Below are positions 1 through 7,342 of a stretch of 19,106 nucleotides of DNA, one piece after another; within the stretch, counting starts at the first letter, position 1, and every line of letters starts with the position of its first letter. This stretch comes from CBDULX01 sp965368175 (GTDB lineage: Bacteria; Pseudomonadota; Gammaproteobacteria; SZUA-229): NCBI GenBank assembly GCA_965368175.1, contig CBDULX010000033.1, forward strand, positions 1 to 19,106, given 5' to 3'. The notes beneath the pieces were generated by a model. That model saw nothing but the letters and a program-made list of their open reading frames with translations, was not told where the DNA came from and did no database searches. The position numbers and the translations under genes were made by a program.

Positions 1-715
1 ATTTTCTGTTTTCGAAAGAACCTGGTTCAACAGGTACTGTTTGAATTCTCCATTGGCCAGTCTGAGATGGGTAAATCATATATAAAGCCTCTTCAGATAA
101 GGCGTGAACCGTTCTTTTCCACGGGGTATATTTTTCTAATACAATCACTCTTGGATCTTCTGCATTATCAATAGCTTTAGCCACAATTTCTTTCGCACTA
201 ATGCCACCGTTAGCCGATGCAATGAATCGTGTTAAAACGCGCGATGCAAAATCAACCGCTTCATCAAAACATGTATCAAAGTGACTATCTTCCTGCCAGG
301 TCGGGTTAAACATTGAAATAGTCTGGCTAAGGCTAATACCTTTTGAAACACCTTCGACATGACCACAATCGATGGCATCAATCGTTGATACCAGGCCAGC
401 ATCAACAGCATTTGCTACGTCCTGGTTACCCTGGCATATTTCCAGGCCATATTTCTGCCAGATTAAACCAAACGAGGAATAGGGAATACCATTTTCGCGC
501 TCACCGGCACCACCACGTTGATGATGATCAAAACGGTCTGTATCCGGGTCATATTCACCGCCTACATCAATCACAATATCTGCCCTGGCGATAAGTTCTA
601 AATCACGTGTGCGAATGAGCTTAAAAGAAGGGAATATGATCTTAAATGCAGCGATACTGAAAACATCATCTGCATGAAAATTACCGTCGTGAGTTACTAT
701 CGTTTTATCAGTCAT
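1..715 (-). CDS. MYG1 family (DHH-type) protein, N-terminal part
   Basis: This gene runs off the left edge, so only about the first 238 residues are visible. The start is the ATG at 713-715 on the minus strand. The protein opens THDGNFHADDVFSI and carries DVGGEYDPDTDRFDHHQRG around residues 50-68. The N-terminal HDGxFHADD pattern and the DHH triad (about residues 63-65) are the metal-binding motifs of the MYG1/UPF0160 family. Eukaryotic MYG1 is a 3'-5' RNA exonuclease; bacterial members are poorly characterised, so an exonuclease or phosphoesterase role is inferred from family only. No strong Shine-Dalgarno precedes the ATG. The gene is oriented like the ars operon but is separated from it by more than 500 bp that include a repeat, so it is probably transcribed independently. 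The C-terminal half is outside the window and cannot be judged. Confidence 0.85.
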   Translation of the reverse strand, partial: MTDKTIVTHDGNFHADDVFSIAAFKIIFPSFKLIRTRDLELIARADIVIDVGGEYDPDTDRFDHHQRGGAGERENGIPYSSFGLIWQKYGLEICQGNQDVANAVDAGLVSTIDAIDCGHVEGVSKGISLSQTISMFNPTWQEDSHFDTCFDEAVDFASRVLTRFIASANGGISAKEIVAKAIDNAEDPRVIVLEKYTPWKRTVHALSEEALYMIYPSQTGQWRIQTVPVEPGSFENRK

Positions 716-889
716 GTGTTTGTGTCATGTTGGGGAGTGATTATAAAGTGTCGCTTTTAAACTTTAACGTCCTGGAAATATTTAATAAGCAAAAATTATG
801 GCGGATTCTATACGAAGACAGCTAAATAAAACAGCTGATTTTTAAAAGAAAGGTATTAAGTCTTGTAATCATGCATTTATTTTAAAAAC

Positions 890-1165
890 GGGTCAGAGAC
901 TGAGGTATCCCCACGAAAATTTATAAATAAAGTCAAAAGCAAAAGAAAACGCAAATGCACGCCAATAAACGCTAAAAAATAGCGGATTAACCTACATCTC
1001 AAGCTAATCTGGGCGTATATAAAGTCTGTTTTACAGCACTGTGATACATATATTACCGAATTTAGCTTTACAAAATCGTTGTTTTATTTGCGTTCATTTG
1101 CGTTTTCTTTTTTCTTTATCTTTTTGATTTAATGTGTATTTTGTGGGGATGTCTCAGGGGCAGAG
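890..1165. repeat. AT-rich dispersed repeat with long inverted arms, copy 1
   Basis: The left arm (about 890-976) and the right arm (about 1083-1165) are imperfect inverted repeats of each other. Read inward, both carry TGAG-(GT/AC)-ATCCCCAC, then an A-rich stretch, then AAAAGAAAACGCAAATG and a (C/A)ACGC-(C/A)-AATAAA tract. Positions 890-1016 recur in the same orientation at 16963-17244 with only three mismatches, apart from an insertion there. No ORF of transposase type lies inside, so it looks like a non-autonomous MITE-like element or the residue of one. The outer GGGTCAGAG end resembles sequences next to REP-associated (RAYT) transposases, but that link is inference. It fills most of the intergenic stretch 716-1275; I see nothing else convincing there. 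Confidence 0.7.
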
Positions 1166-1275
1166 AGGAGTGGCGCTTACTTAAGAAAGGGCTTTCCCCC
1201 TGAAAAAAAGGTGCCGGCAAATTTAATACTTTGTTACTGTGAGCATAATATGCAGGAAAAATTCTTTCAGTTTCA

Positions 1276-2367
1276 TCATTTGCTTGCTTCAGCGTCGAGG
1301 GCAGATTCATACCATCCCCTGGTGTTATTAACGATTTTTACAACCGATAACATCACAGGTACTTCGATCAACACACCGACCACTGTTGCCAGGGCCGCGC
1401 CTGATTCAAAACCAAACAGTACAATGGCGGTAGCCACAGCCAGTTCAAAAAAGTTACTGGCACCGATCAATGCAGAAGGGCCAGCGACGCAGTGTGCGAC
1501 ACCTAATTGTCGATTAAGTAAATAGGCCAGTCCCGAATTGAAATATACTTGTATAAGTATAGGTACCGCGAGCAGCGCAATGATTAATGGTTGAGTAATA
1601 ATCTGTTCGCCCTGAAAGCCAAACAACAGGATAAGAGTCGCCAGTAGTGCGGTAAGTGAGACTGGGCCAAGTCGATTCAGGGTACGTTGCAGGGCAGAAT
1701 CACCGCCCAGCTTAAGTAGCGAGCGTCGCCACAACTGTGCAATCGCAACAGGAATCAAAATATAAAGCACAACGGAAAGAAACAAGGTATCCCACGGTAC
1801 TGTGATGGCCGATAAGCCCAATAGCAAACCAACGATGGGCGCAAAGGCAAATATCATGATTGTGTCATTTAACGCAACCTGGGTCAGGGTGAAATGTGGC
1901 TCACCATCGGATAGATTACTCCAGACAAAAACCATCGCTGTACAGGGCGCAGCTGCCAGTATAATAAGGCCAGCAATATAACTGTCGATCTGTTCGGGTG
2001 GTAAATAATCTGCAAAAATCCCGCGAATAAAAAACCAGCCAAGTAATGCCATAGAAAAAGGTTTGACTGCCCAGTTGACGAACAAGGTAACACCGACCCC
2101 GCGCCAGTGTTCTTTCACCTGGTGTAACGCACCGAAGTCGATTTTCAACAGCATCGGAATAATCATTAACCAGATCAGAATGGCAACCGGTAAGTTGACC
2201 TGTGCGACTTCAAGACGCCCTAACATCTGGAAAGGTTGAGGTAACCAGTGACCCAGACCAATGCCAGCAATAATGCAGAGTGCAACCCATAAAGTCAGAT
2301 AACGTTCGAAGAATCCTATCGCGATATTTGATGATTTTTTTGCAGTAATTTCACATTGAGCGGACAT
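1276..2367 (-). CDS. acr3: Arsenite efflux transporter, Acr3 family
   Basis: The 363-residue product has the length and the roughly ten hydrophobic segments of Acr3, which uses the membrane potential to export arsenite through the inner membrane. AAAPCTAMVFVWS at about residues 138-150 contains the conserved cysteine (C142) that is essential in characterised Acr3 proteins, corresponding to Cys129 numbering elsewhere. A downstream GASNFFELAVA segment carries the conserved membrane glutamate. The ATG lies 5 bp after the arsC stop, so it is the last gene of the arsR-arsC-acr3 operon and works with ArsC: arsenate is reduced to arsenite, then expelled. The family is clearly Acr3 (BASS superfamily) and not the unrelated ArsB. 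No strong terminator was seen after the stop. Confidence 0.93.
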   Translation of the reverse strand: MSAQCEITAKKSSNIAIGFFERYLTLWVALCIIAGIGLGHWLPQPFQMLGRLEVAQVNLPVAILIWLMIIPMLLKIDFGALHQVKEHWRGVGVTLFVNWAVKPFSMALLGWFFIRGIFADYLPPEQIDSYIAGLIILAAAPCTAMVFVWSNLSDGEPHFTLTQVALNDTIMIFAFAPIVGLLLGLSAITVPWDTLFLSVVLYILIPVAIAQLWRRSLLKLGGDSALQRTLNRLGPVSLTALLATLILLFGFQGEQIITQPLIIALLAVPILIQVYFNSGLAYLLNRQLGVAHCVAGPSALIGASNFFELAVATAIVLFGFESGAALATVVGVLIEVPVMLSVVKIVNNTRGWYESALDAEASK

Positions 2368-2372
2368 AAGGC

Positions 2373-2810
2373 TTAAACACTCGCGGTATGTTTTAAACGT
2401 TGCAGTAAATCCTGGACTCGTGATTTGATGTCATCACGACTTGCACGAAATACCGCCATGATTTCCTCTTCCGTGCCTTCGGCTTTTGCAGGATCATTGA
2501 GAGGCCAGTGTTCTTTATTCGTAGCAGCGGGCAATACAGGGCAATGCTCATCGGCGTGGCCACAAACCGTGACGACTAAGTCTGCCTGTTCAAGCATTCT
2601 ATCGGTGACTTTGGTTGATTCCTGGGTGGATATATCCAGGCCTGCCTCTTGCATAACAGCTATCGCCCGTGGGTTTTTGCCGTGGGCTTCAATGCCTGCT
2701 GACTGAATCTCAAATAAGGGATGACCCATCTGGCGAGCCCAACCTTCAGCAATTTGAGAGCGGCATGAATTGCCGGTGCACAGGAACAATATATTCATTG
2801 GTTCTTTCAT
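2373..2810 (-). CDS. arsC: Arsenate reductase, thioredoxin-coupled (LMW-phosphatase fold)
   Basis: The protein reduces arsenate to arsenite in the cytoplasm, feeding Acr3. It has the P-loop FLCTGNSCRS near the N terminus; C11-x5-R17 (numbered from the chosen start) is the CX5R catalytic loop. Two further cysteines in VTVCGHADEHCP (C83 and C90) match the C82/C89 relay of thioredoxin-linked ArsC such as that of S. aureus. Length is about 145 aa, normal for this class. The chosen ATG forms an ATGA overlap with the arsR stop (TGA at 2807-2809), which suggests translational coupling. An ATG at 2798, giving MNILFLCTG behind an AAAGAA stretch, is an equally reasonable start; the upstream in-frame ATG at 2819 is less likely. 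Confidence 0.92.
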   Translation of the reverse strand: MKEPMNILFLCTGNSCRSQIAEGWARQMGHPLFEIQSAGIEAHGKNPRAIAVMQEAGLDISTQESTKVTDRMLEQADLVVTVCGHADEHCPVLPAATNKEHWPLNDPAKAEGTEEEIMAVFRASRDDIKSRVQDLLQRLKHTASV

Positions 2811-3160
2811 GAGCAACATGCCTGGTCGGGGCGGTCTGCCATGGCGTCAAGAATTTTTCTGTCTGATATAAAGGGTTCGGTTTTACGCACGCCATCAAGC
2901 GTGATTTGAAGGGTTTGAAGGGCCCAGTGCTCCAGGTCCGGGTTGATGCGATAGTTCATCCAGGTGCCATTTCGCCGTGCGACGAGCACACCAGCTTCAC
3001 GTAAATGTGCCAGGTGGCGCGAAATTTTTGGTTGCGACAGGTTTAACGCATGCGTCAGCTCGCAAACACACAATTCGCCTTCTGCCTGCATCAGCATCAG
3101 GCAACGCAGTCGTGTGCTATCTGCCAGCATTTTAAAAAATGTATCGGTATCGTTTAGCAT
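2807..3160 (-). CDS. arsR: ArsR/SmtB family arsenite-responsive repressor
   Basis: This is a 117-residue winged-helix repressor. The core LADSTRLRCLMLM and the recognition helix LSQPKISRHLAHLREAGVL are typical of ArsR/SmtB proteins. The metalloid site motif is present as GELCVCEL (C31 and C33), but the third cysteine of the E. coli type (CVCDLC) is replaced by T/H. The protein ends in a vicinal pair, QACCS (C115, C116), which might complete an As(III) site; that is inference. The ATG at 3158-3160 was chosen because homology begins just after it and because a sigma70-like -10 lies only 7 nt upstream, which excludes the longer frame to 3238. It should repress its own operon by binding the palindrome at 3183-3206. 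Confidence 0.92.
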   Translation of the reverse strand: MLNDTDTFFKMLADSTRLRCLMLMQAEGELCVCELTHALNLSQPKISRHLAHLREAGVLVARRNGTWMNYRINPDLEHWALQTLQITLDGVRKTEPFISDRKILDAMADRPDQACCS

Positions 3161-3167
3161 GCCTCGT

Positions 3168-3196
3168 AATATACGTAAAACCATATATATGGTCAA
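3168..3196 (-). promoter_or_regulatory. ars operon promoter (sigma70-like)
   Basis: On the minus strand TTGACC (3191-3196) and TATATT (3168-3173) are separated by exactly 17 bp, a near-consensus sigma70 promoter. The -10 ends only 7 nt before the arsR ATG, so the transcript should start at or within a base or two of the start codon. The mRNA is thus predicted to be leaderless or nearly so. Confidence 0.7.
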
Positions 3197-3206
3197 GCAT
3201 ATATAT
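3183..3206. promoter_or_regulatory. arsO: ArsR operator palindrome
   Basis: ATATATATG (3183-3191) and CATATATAT (3198-3206) form a perfect 9-6-9 inverted repeat. A second 12-bp palindrome, CCATATATATGG, covers 3181-3192. The site spans the -35 box and part of the spacer of the ars promoter, so a bound ArsR dimer would block RNA polymerase. The arrangement fits ArsR/SmtB operators; the assignment rests on position and symmetry. Confidence 0.65.
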
Positions 3207-3234
3207 CGATACACATCAATGCCAACGGCGTTAA

Positions 3235-3440
3235 TCAAGTAAAAACGCTGTCGTCTAAAATTCCTTTTTCAATCAATTGCTCCAGAATACCTCTGGCCTT
3301 TTCTTTGAAAGTATCCCCTGAGTAGCCATATGCGTTATAAATGTATATGGCTAGTTTCGGTAAAAACGTAAATCTATGAACAACTCAATATAAACTTTTG
3401 CACGTCCTTGTGTGGAATTCTTGATCACCAGATCAGGTAG
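3235..3440 (-). pseudogene. Frameshifted gene remnant upstream of arsR
   Basis: Two adjacent frames read like pieces of one protein. The first (from about 3440) reads LPDLVIKNSTQGRAKVYIEL and onward to RFYRN-stop. The second continues with AYGYSGDTFKEKARGILEQL and ends IEKGILDDSVFT-stop at 3235-3237. They meet at a five-T run near the RC of 3362-3366, where a one-base indel would join them. Neither piece has an ATG, GTG or TTG start. The upstream part is closed by a TAG at 3441-3443. I do not recognise the family. It may be the C-terminal remnant of a gene lost when the ars operon or its neighbour arrived. Chance open frames remain possible. Confidence 0.35.
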
Positions 3441-3469
3441 CTATACTGAGTGATTCAGGCCATATCTAA

Positions 3470-3487
3470 GGAAGCACTCATGCTTCC
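3470..3487 (-). terminator. Stem-loop after the small secreted protein gene
   Basis: GGAAGCA-CTCA-TGCTTCC is a perfect 7-bp stem with a 4-nt loop, starting 17 bp beyond the stop of the gene ending at 3505. On the minus strand it is followed only by TTAGATAT, so the U-tract is weak; on the plus strand it is followed by CTGTTTTCT. It may end transcription of the small gene or simply stabilise its 3' end. Confidence 0.45.
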
Positions 3488-3504
3488 CTGTTTTCTGCTG
3501 GAAA

Positions 3505-3795
3505 TTATTCTGACCTCCCTCTCTCACGAGGGGGACCGCCTTCTGGTGCACAGGCCAATCCTTCATCATCATCTCGCATAACGATGCAGGTGCCTTTTAC
3601 TTCGTCTTTGCGTCGACCTGTAAAACTGCAGTCATCACCTTTCGAAAGGTCAGCACATGCCTCGATGGCTTCGGGCGGTGGCCCCTGGGGTCTGCCACGA
3701 TCTCCCGGTCCTGCTGCGTAGGATAGCGATGCAGAAATCATGGATGCAAAAAACAATGCAGTGAAATATTTAAACATACGGTGTGTGGGTAACAT
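3505..3795 (-). CDS. Small secreted four-cysteine protein of unknown function
   Basis: The product is 96 residues. The start is the ATG at 3795, placed by a strong AAGGAG 7 nt upstream; ATG codons further upstream in the open frame have no such site. A signal peptide is evident: MFKYFTALFFASMISASLSYA with an Ala-rich cleavage region, so the protein is probably periplasmic or secreted. The mature part starts with a Gly/Pro/Arg-rich segment (GPGDRGRPQGPPPEAIEAC). It then has four cysteines, in EACADL, DDCSFTGRR, KGTCIV and LACAPEGG, which suggests two disulfides. Similar short Gly-Pro-rich proteins with a SCSF/SGTC pattern occur in proteobacteria without known function. The Arg-rich C terminus ends RERGRSE. 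No functional link to the neighbouring ars or mannitol genes can be shown. Confidence 0.7.
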   Translation of the reverse strand: MLPTHRMFKYFTALFFASMISASLSYAAGPGDRGRPQGPPPEAIEACADLSKGDDCSFTGRRKDEVKGTCIVMRDDDEGLACAPEGGPPRERGRSE

Positions 3796-4031
3796 TTCAA
3801 ACTCCTTAATCGTTCTACTGTGGATATGGCCAGTATGACTCAGCAGTAAGGAGAGAATGTGCAGGAAGTATGGAAAATTCATGGCGATTCGAACAGCCGG
3901 ATTACGTTTTAAGGCGGGACATTCCGAAACCTTGGTGAATAAGGCTTTATGAGATGGATGTCTTGAGGATTCGGAACTGGTAGCCCAAATACTGCAGAGA
4001 ATATCGAACTACTAACAGACAGGTACAGGCA

Positions 4032-4979
4032 CTAACGTCGCGTAGACTCAATGAAACTGACGACTTCTTGCTGTGTGGGTGGTGAGCAGCCCACGCGAGA
4101 TACATTAATTGCAGCAGCAGCGCAGGCAAAATCTACTGCATCGCCCATTTCTTCCGGCCTAACATCATCGAGCGAGTCGCGTAACAGGCCGCTTCTGCAG
4201 AGAGAAGCCAGAAAGGCGGAGTGAAACGTGTCTCCGGCACCAACCGTATCTTCGATGTTTGCGATGGGGTAAGCACTTTTTTCAATCGTTCCACGTGAGG
4301 TATACAAAACGGCTCCTCCTCGCCCTTCTGTCAATAACAATATACCCGAGCCAAGCTCTGCAAACGCACGTTCAGCGCTTTTGCGAGGATCACTATCAAA
4401 ACCCAGTGCATCGAGATCTTCATCGCTGGCTTTTACAATATCTGCAATGCGTAGCAGCGAACGAACACCGTCCAGATATGCTGCCGTATCCAGGCTGGCA
4501 CCGAGGCGAATGTTGATGTCTATGCTGACCATGACGCCCCGTTTGTGCATGAACTCGAAAAGCTTTTTGATCTTCGGCAACTGGCTGGGTGTAATCGCAA
4601 GTGAGCCGGTATGAAACACTTCCAGGTCGGATGGAAGATTGGAGACCACTTCCTCGAAGGATGTGTCCTTGTCAGCAATACCCTCGCGATAGAGGCGGTA
4701 GCTCGGCAAGTGATTTTTATCGATGGTCACAAGCGCAAGGGACGTCGGCCATAATGACCTTCGAGTAATCGGCAGATCGACATGTTCTTTTTTGAGCGCT
4801 GCATAAAACTGGTCGCCAAAGGTATCGTTCGACAACGGCGACAGATAGCTGACATCCATACCCTGGCGAGCAAGACCAATCGCAACATTGTAGGGTGATC
4901 CACCCAGATGAGGACGGTATGCGCCATCGGATCCAACGATGAAATCAATCAGGGCTTCGCCAAGAACGGCAATACTCAT
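4032..4979 (-). CDS. mtlZ: Fructokinase, PfkB/ribokinase family
   Basis: This 315-residue cytoplasmic kinase should convert fructose to fructose-6-P. It starts MSIAVLGEALIDFI, has the substrate-side GGSPYNVAIGLARQG at about residues 26-40, and carries the PfkB signature DTVGAGDTFHSAF, where D250 is the catalytic base and GAGD forms the anion hole. A Shine-Dalgarno (TGAGGTGAAC) lies just before the ATG. It is the last gene of the mannitol locus and would consume the fructose made by the mannitol 2-dehydrogenase, as MtlZ does in Pseudomonas fluorescens. Substrate choice within PfkB kinases cannot be read with certainty; the operon context makes fructose by far the best guess. A gap of about 240 bp separates it from the gene before it, and nothing clear is seen in that gap. 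Confidence 0.87.
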   Translation of the reverse strand: MSIAVLGEALIDFIVGSDGAYRPHLGGSPYNVAIGLARQGMDVSYLSPLSNDTFGDQFYAALKKEHVDLPITRRSLWPTSLALVTIDKNHLPSYRLYREGIADKDTSFEEVVSNLPSDLEVFHTGSLAITPSQLPKIKKLFEFMHKRGVMVSIDINIRLGASLDTAAYLDGVRSLLRIADIVKASDEDLDALGFDSDPRKSAERAFAELGSGILLLTEGRGGAVLYTSRGTIEKSAYPIANIEDTVGAGDTFHSAFLASLCRSGLLRDSLDDVRPEEMGDAVDFACAAAAINVSRVGCSPPTQQEVVSFIESTRR

Positions 4980-5217
4980 AGTTCACCTCATAAGGATACA
5001 TCAATCGTCACATTAAATGGTCGGCCACCGATCCGCTCATCCATTGCGACAGGCCAGGGTCAATCCTCATATGCATGAAAAACATTATACAGCGTTTCAG
5101 CTAAAATCAGGAACATCAGTTAACTCCTCCGGCGCCAGGCATCCTTATCAAGTTTGTTGACAGGATCGAGCGACTGTATCACCAGATTATTTATTTTAGC
5201 GACAAACAGGTGACAGC

Positions 5218-5655
5218 TTATAGTCGTTCGACCTGGCTGCGTAACTCCTTGATCTTTGAGCACAGGTATTTCTCCATATGCTCAATCTCATCCAGAACTG
5301 CTTTTTTCAGTTCTTCAGCATCATCTGTGTGCTTGACGATTTTATCCAGCTCGGCAAGCGCCGCCTGTAGAATGGGTGAGATGATATGGTCTTTTGCATA
5401 TACGGGTGCGCCACTATTGGTGATGATTGTCTGGTGTGAGCGCCCAAAGGTGTATTTTTTACTGGCCGGCAATAAAGACCCATGCTTTTTCCTGTAATAA
5501 ACTCTCAGGACATCCTCGTTATTTTCTTCCCTTAGTGTATAACGAGAAATTAGCTCCGGCTCAGTTATTCCCATTCTCTGTAATGGCGACTCAGATAGTT
5601 TCTTTGCATCCTTCGGATCAGTTTTGTCATGTTTTCCGGAATCAGACTTTTTCAT
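5218..5655 (-). CDS. DUF3461-like protein of unknown function
   Basis: The product is 145 residues from the ATG at 5655, which has AAAGG about 8 nt upstream. A longer frame starting at a TTG (5685) lacks such support. The N-terminal 25 residues are charged and probably disordered (KKSDSGKHDKTDPKDAKK). The core GITEPELISRYTLREENNED, then VLRVYYRKKHGSLLPASKKYTF, then TIITNSGAPVYAKDHIISP, and LAELDKIV matches the layout of DUF3461 proteins as I remember them (RYSLRQE-NND-LKIYF, a basic strand, DSG, ELD). The C terminus is a likely amphipathic or coiled helix (LKKAVLDEIEHMEKYLCSKI). No enzyme motif, signal peptide or membrane segment is visible. It sits between the dehydrogenase and the fructokinase, where Pseudomonas carries mtlY (xylulokinase). 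Its role is unknown. Confidence 0.7.
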   Translation of the reverse strand: MKKSDSGKHDKTDPKDAKKLSESPLQRMGITEPELISRYTLREENNEDVLRVYYRKKHGSLLPASKKYTFGRSHQTIITNSGAPVYAKDHIISPILQAALAELDKIVKHTDDAEELKKAVLDEIEHMEKYLCSKIKELRSQVERL

Positions 5656-5813
5656 TTCCGTTACCTTTAGGTTGATAATAAACAATCATTGTTGACTGGT
5701 TTTATGCCTTGCCGAGCCTGAGCGTTGCCATGGGAGGCAGCAAGGTTCATAACAGAAATCCGCAAAAATCATCGCAGCCAGATCAAAAATGCCACCATGT
5801 TCAAACTGGCTGT

Positions 5814-7283
5814 TTAAGCGGCGTTGTATTCCCGTAGCGTGGCAGCAACGCCTTTCTCCCATAGCGACTTAATCGCGGTCGTAAAACTGACAGAGAACAC
5901 CTCATCGACTGCAACCGGGCCCAGGATATCGCCTAAATCAAGAAATGCCGCGGGTTGCTCACGGGTGAGTAATGCTTTTTCCTGTAGACGCCGGGCGTTT
6001 TCATCAACAACTTCTATGGTGTTTCCCGCATCATCGCTACCCGCGCAATAGCGGCACCAAAGCGCAACTTCCAGCGCCAGTCCATCGACGGGTAGACCCT
6101 GTTTCAGTCGATCGACGATCGATGGCAGAATAAATTTAGGCTGCCGGTTGGAACCATCCAGGCATAGCCTGGGAATGGTGTCCGCAATTTTCGGATTAGA
6201 GAATCGCTCGCAGGCTTTGGCAAAATATTGATTGAAATCCATTCCAGCAACTGCAGGTACTATGGGAATGACCTCCTGCTGGATCAACTTCGACATAAAA
6301 CCGCTAACCAGTTCATTCTGCATCGCATCGTGTACGTATTCGATACCCAGCAGGGCAGCCGGATAGGACAGGGCGGCATGACCTCCATTTAACAGTCGCA
6401 GCTTCATCAATTCATAGGGCGCGACATCATCAACAAACTCCACTCCGACCTTTTCCAGTGCCGGGCGACCCTGGGGAAATTTATCTTCCAGCACCCATTG
6501 ACGAAAAGGCTCACAAACCACCGGGCTTGCATCTTCGATGCCGAACTCTTCACTTATCAGTGCACGTTCTCGATCACCTGTGGCCGGTGTAATACAGTCC
6601 ACCATGCCATTAGGAAAACTGACTTCAGCAGCAACCCAATCGGCCATTTCCTGAGATATTAACTGTGCCAGGCCAACCACAGCCTGCTGCGTTACATGAC
6701 CATTGCCCGGCAGGTTATCGCATGACATTATGGTAAATGGAGGCAACATAGAACCCCGGCGCTTCTCAAGGGCGGCCAGTAACACGCCAAATACCGTCTC
6801 TGGTGCGTCCGGATTCTGGCTATCATGAACAATTTCCGGATGGTTTGCGTGAAACTTCCCACTGCTCTCATCACGAAAATAACCGCCTTCTGTTATGGTA
6901 AGTGAGACAATGCGGATTTCAGGCTTGCACAGTTGCTCAATCAGTAACAGTGGATCAATGTCAACAAAATCGATCATGGCTGCACACACGCGTGCTTTAT
7001 CCTGCTTCGGGTCAAGCTCAACGACCGTACTCAACCAGTCCTGTTCATATAGTCGATTACGCATAGTTTCATCATATGACTTGATCCCGGCACCAACAAT
7101 GCCCCAGTCAAAATCCAGTCCCAGGTTGAATAGCTTATCCATATAAACCGCCTGGTGTGCACGGTGAAAATTACCCACCCCGATATGCACTATTCCCGGA
7201 GTTATTGCGCTACGATCATAACCGGGCACACTGACATTGGCTGATAGCTTTCCCAGAGCCTGGTTGTTTAATTTAATTGCCAT
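5814..7283 (-). CDS. mtlD: Mannitol 2-dehydrogenase (long-chain polyol dehydrogenase)
   Basis: This 489-residue enzyme should oxidise D-mannitol (and perhaps D-arabitol or sorbitol) to the ketose with NAD+. The N-terminal Rossmann domain shows GIVHIGVGNFHRAHQAVY around residues 30-47. The catalytic triad pattern K-x4-N-x2-H is intact in MKLRLLNGGH (K294, N299, H302), matching K295/N300/H303 of the Pseudomonas fluorescens enzyme. Length is that of the family (about 490). The close relative fructuronate reductase (UxuB/UxaB) is less likely given the operon. Naming is confusing: Pseudomonas calls this gene mtlD and Rhodobacter calls it mtlK, while E. coli mtlD is the unrelated mannitol-1-P 5-dehydrogenase. 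The Shine-Dalgarno is weak (GTGGATG well upstream). Confidence 0.93.
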   Translation of the reverse strand: MAIKLNNQALGKLSANVSVPGYDRSAITPGIVHIGVGNFHRAHQAVYMDKLFNLGLDFDWGIVGAGIKSYDETMRNRLYEQDWLSTVVELDPKQDKARVCAAMIDFVDIDPLLLIEQLCKPEIRIVSLTITEGGYFRDESSGKFHANHPEIVHDSQNPDAPETVFGVLLAALEKRRGSMLPPFTIMSCDNLPGNGHVTQQAVVGLAQLISQEMADWVAAEVSFPNGMVDCITPATGDRERALISEEFGIEDASPVVCEPFRQWVLEDKFPQGRPALEKVGVEFVDDVAPYELMKLRLLNGGHAALSYPAALLGIEYVHDAMQNELVSGFMSKLIQQEVIPIVPAVAGMDFNQYFAKACERFSNPKIADTIPRLCLDGSNRQPKFILPSIVDRLKQGLPVDGLALEVALWCRYCAGSDDAGNTIEVVDENARRLQEKALLTREQPAAFLDLGDILGPVAVDEVFSVSFTTAIKSLWEKGVAATLREYNAA

Positions 7284-7342
7284 GACATTTGTTCATCCAC
7301 TTGCTACTCCAGCAATATCCGCTGTTATTCCTGTACGCTGAT

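Noticed and set aside
343..594. Plus-strand frame within the MYG1 gene
   Set aside because: It is antisense to a strongly recognisable MYG1 coding sequence; the His/Gln-rich translation is typical of a shadow frame.
1164..1275. Possible rho-independent terminator after acr3
   Set aside because: The only pairing seen (GGG-CTTT-CCC near 1187) is too short and is not followed by a U-run in the right direction.
5814..7283. Fructuronate/tagaturonate reductase as the identity of the dehydrogenase
   Set aside because: The fold and triad are shared, but the polyol importer, fructokinase and close N-terminal agreement with mannitol 2-dehydrogenase favour the mannitol enzyme; no hexuronate genes are nearby.
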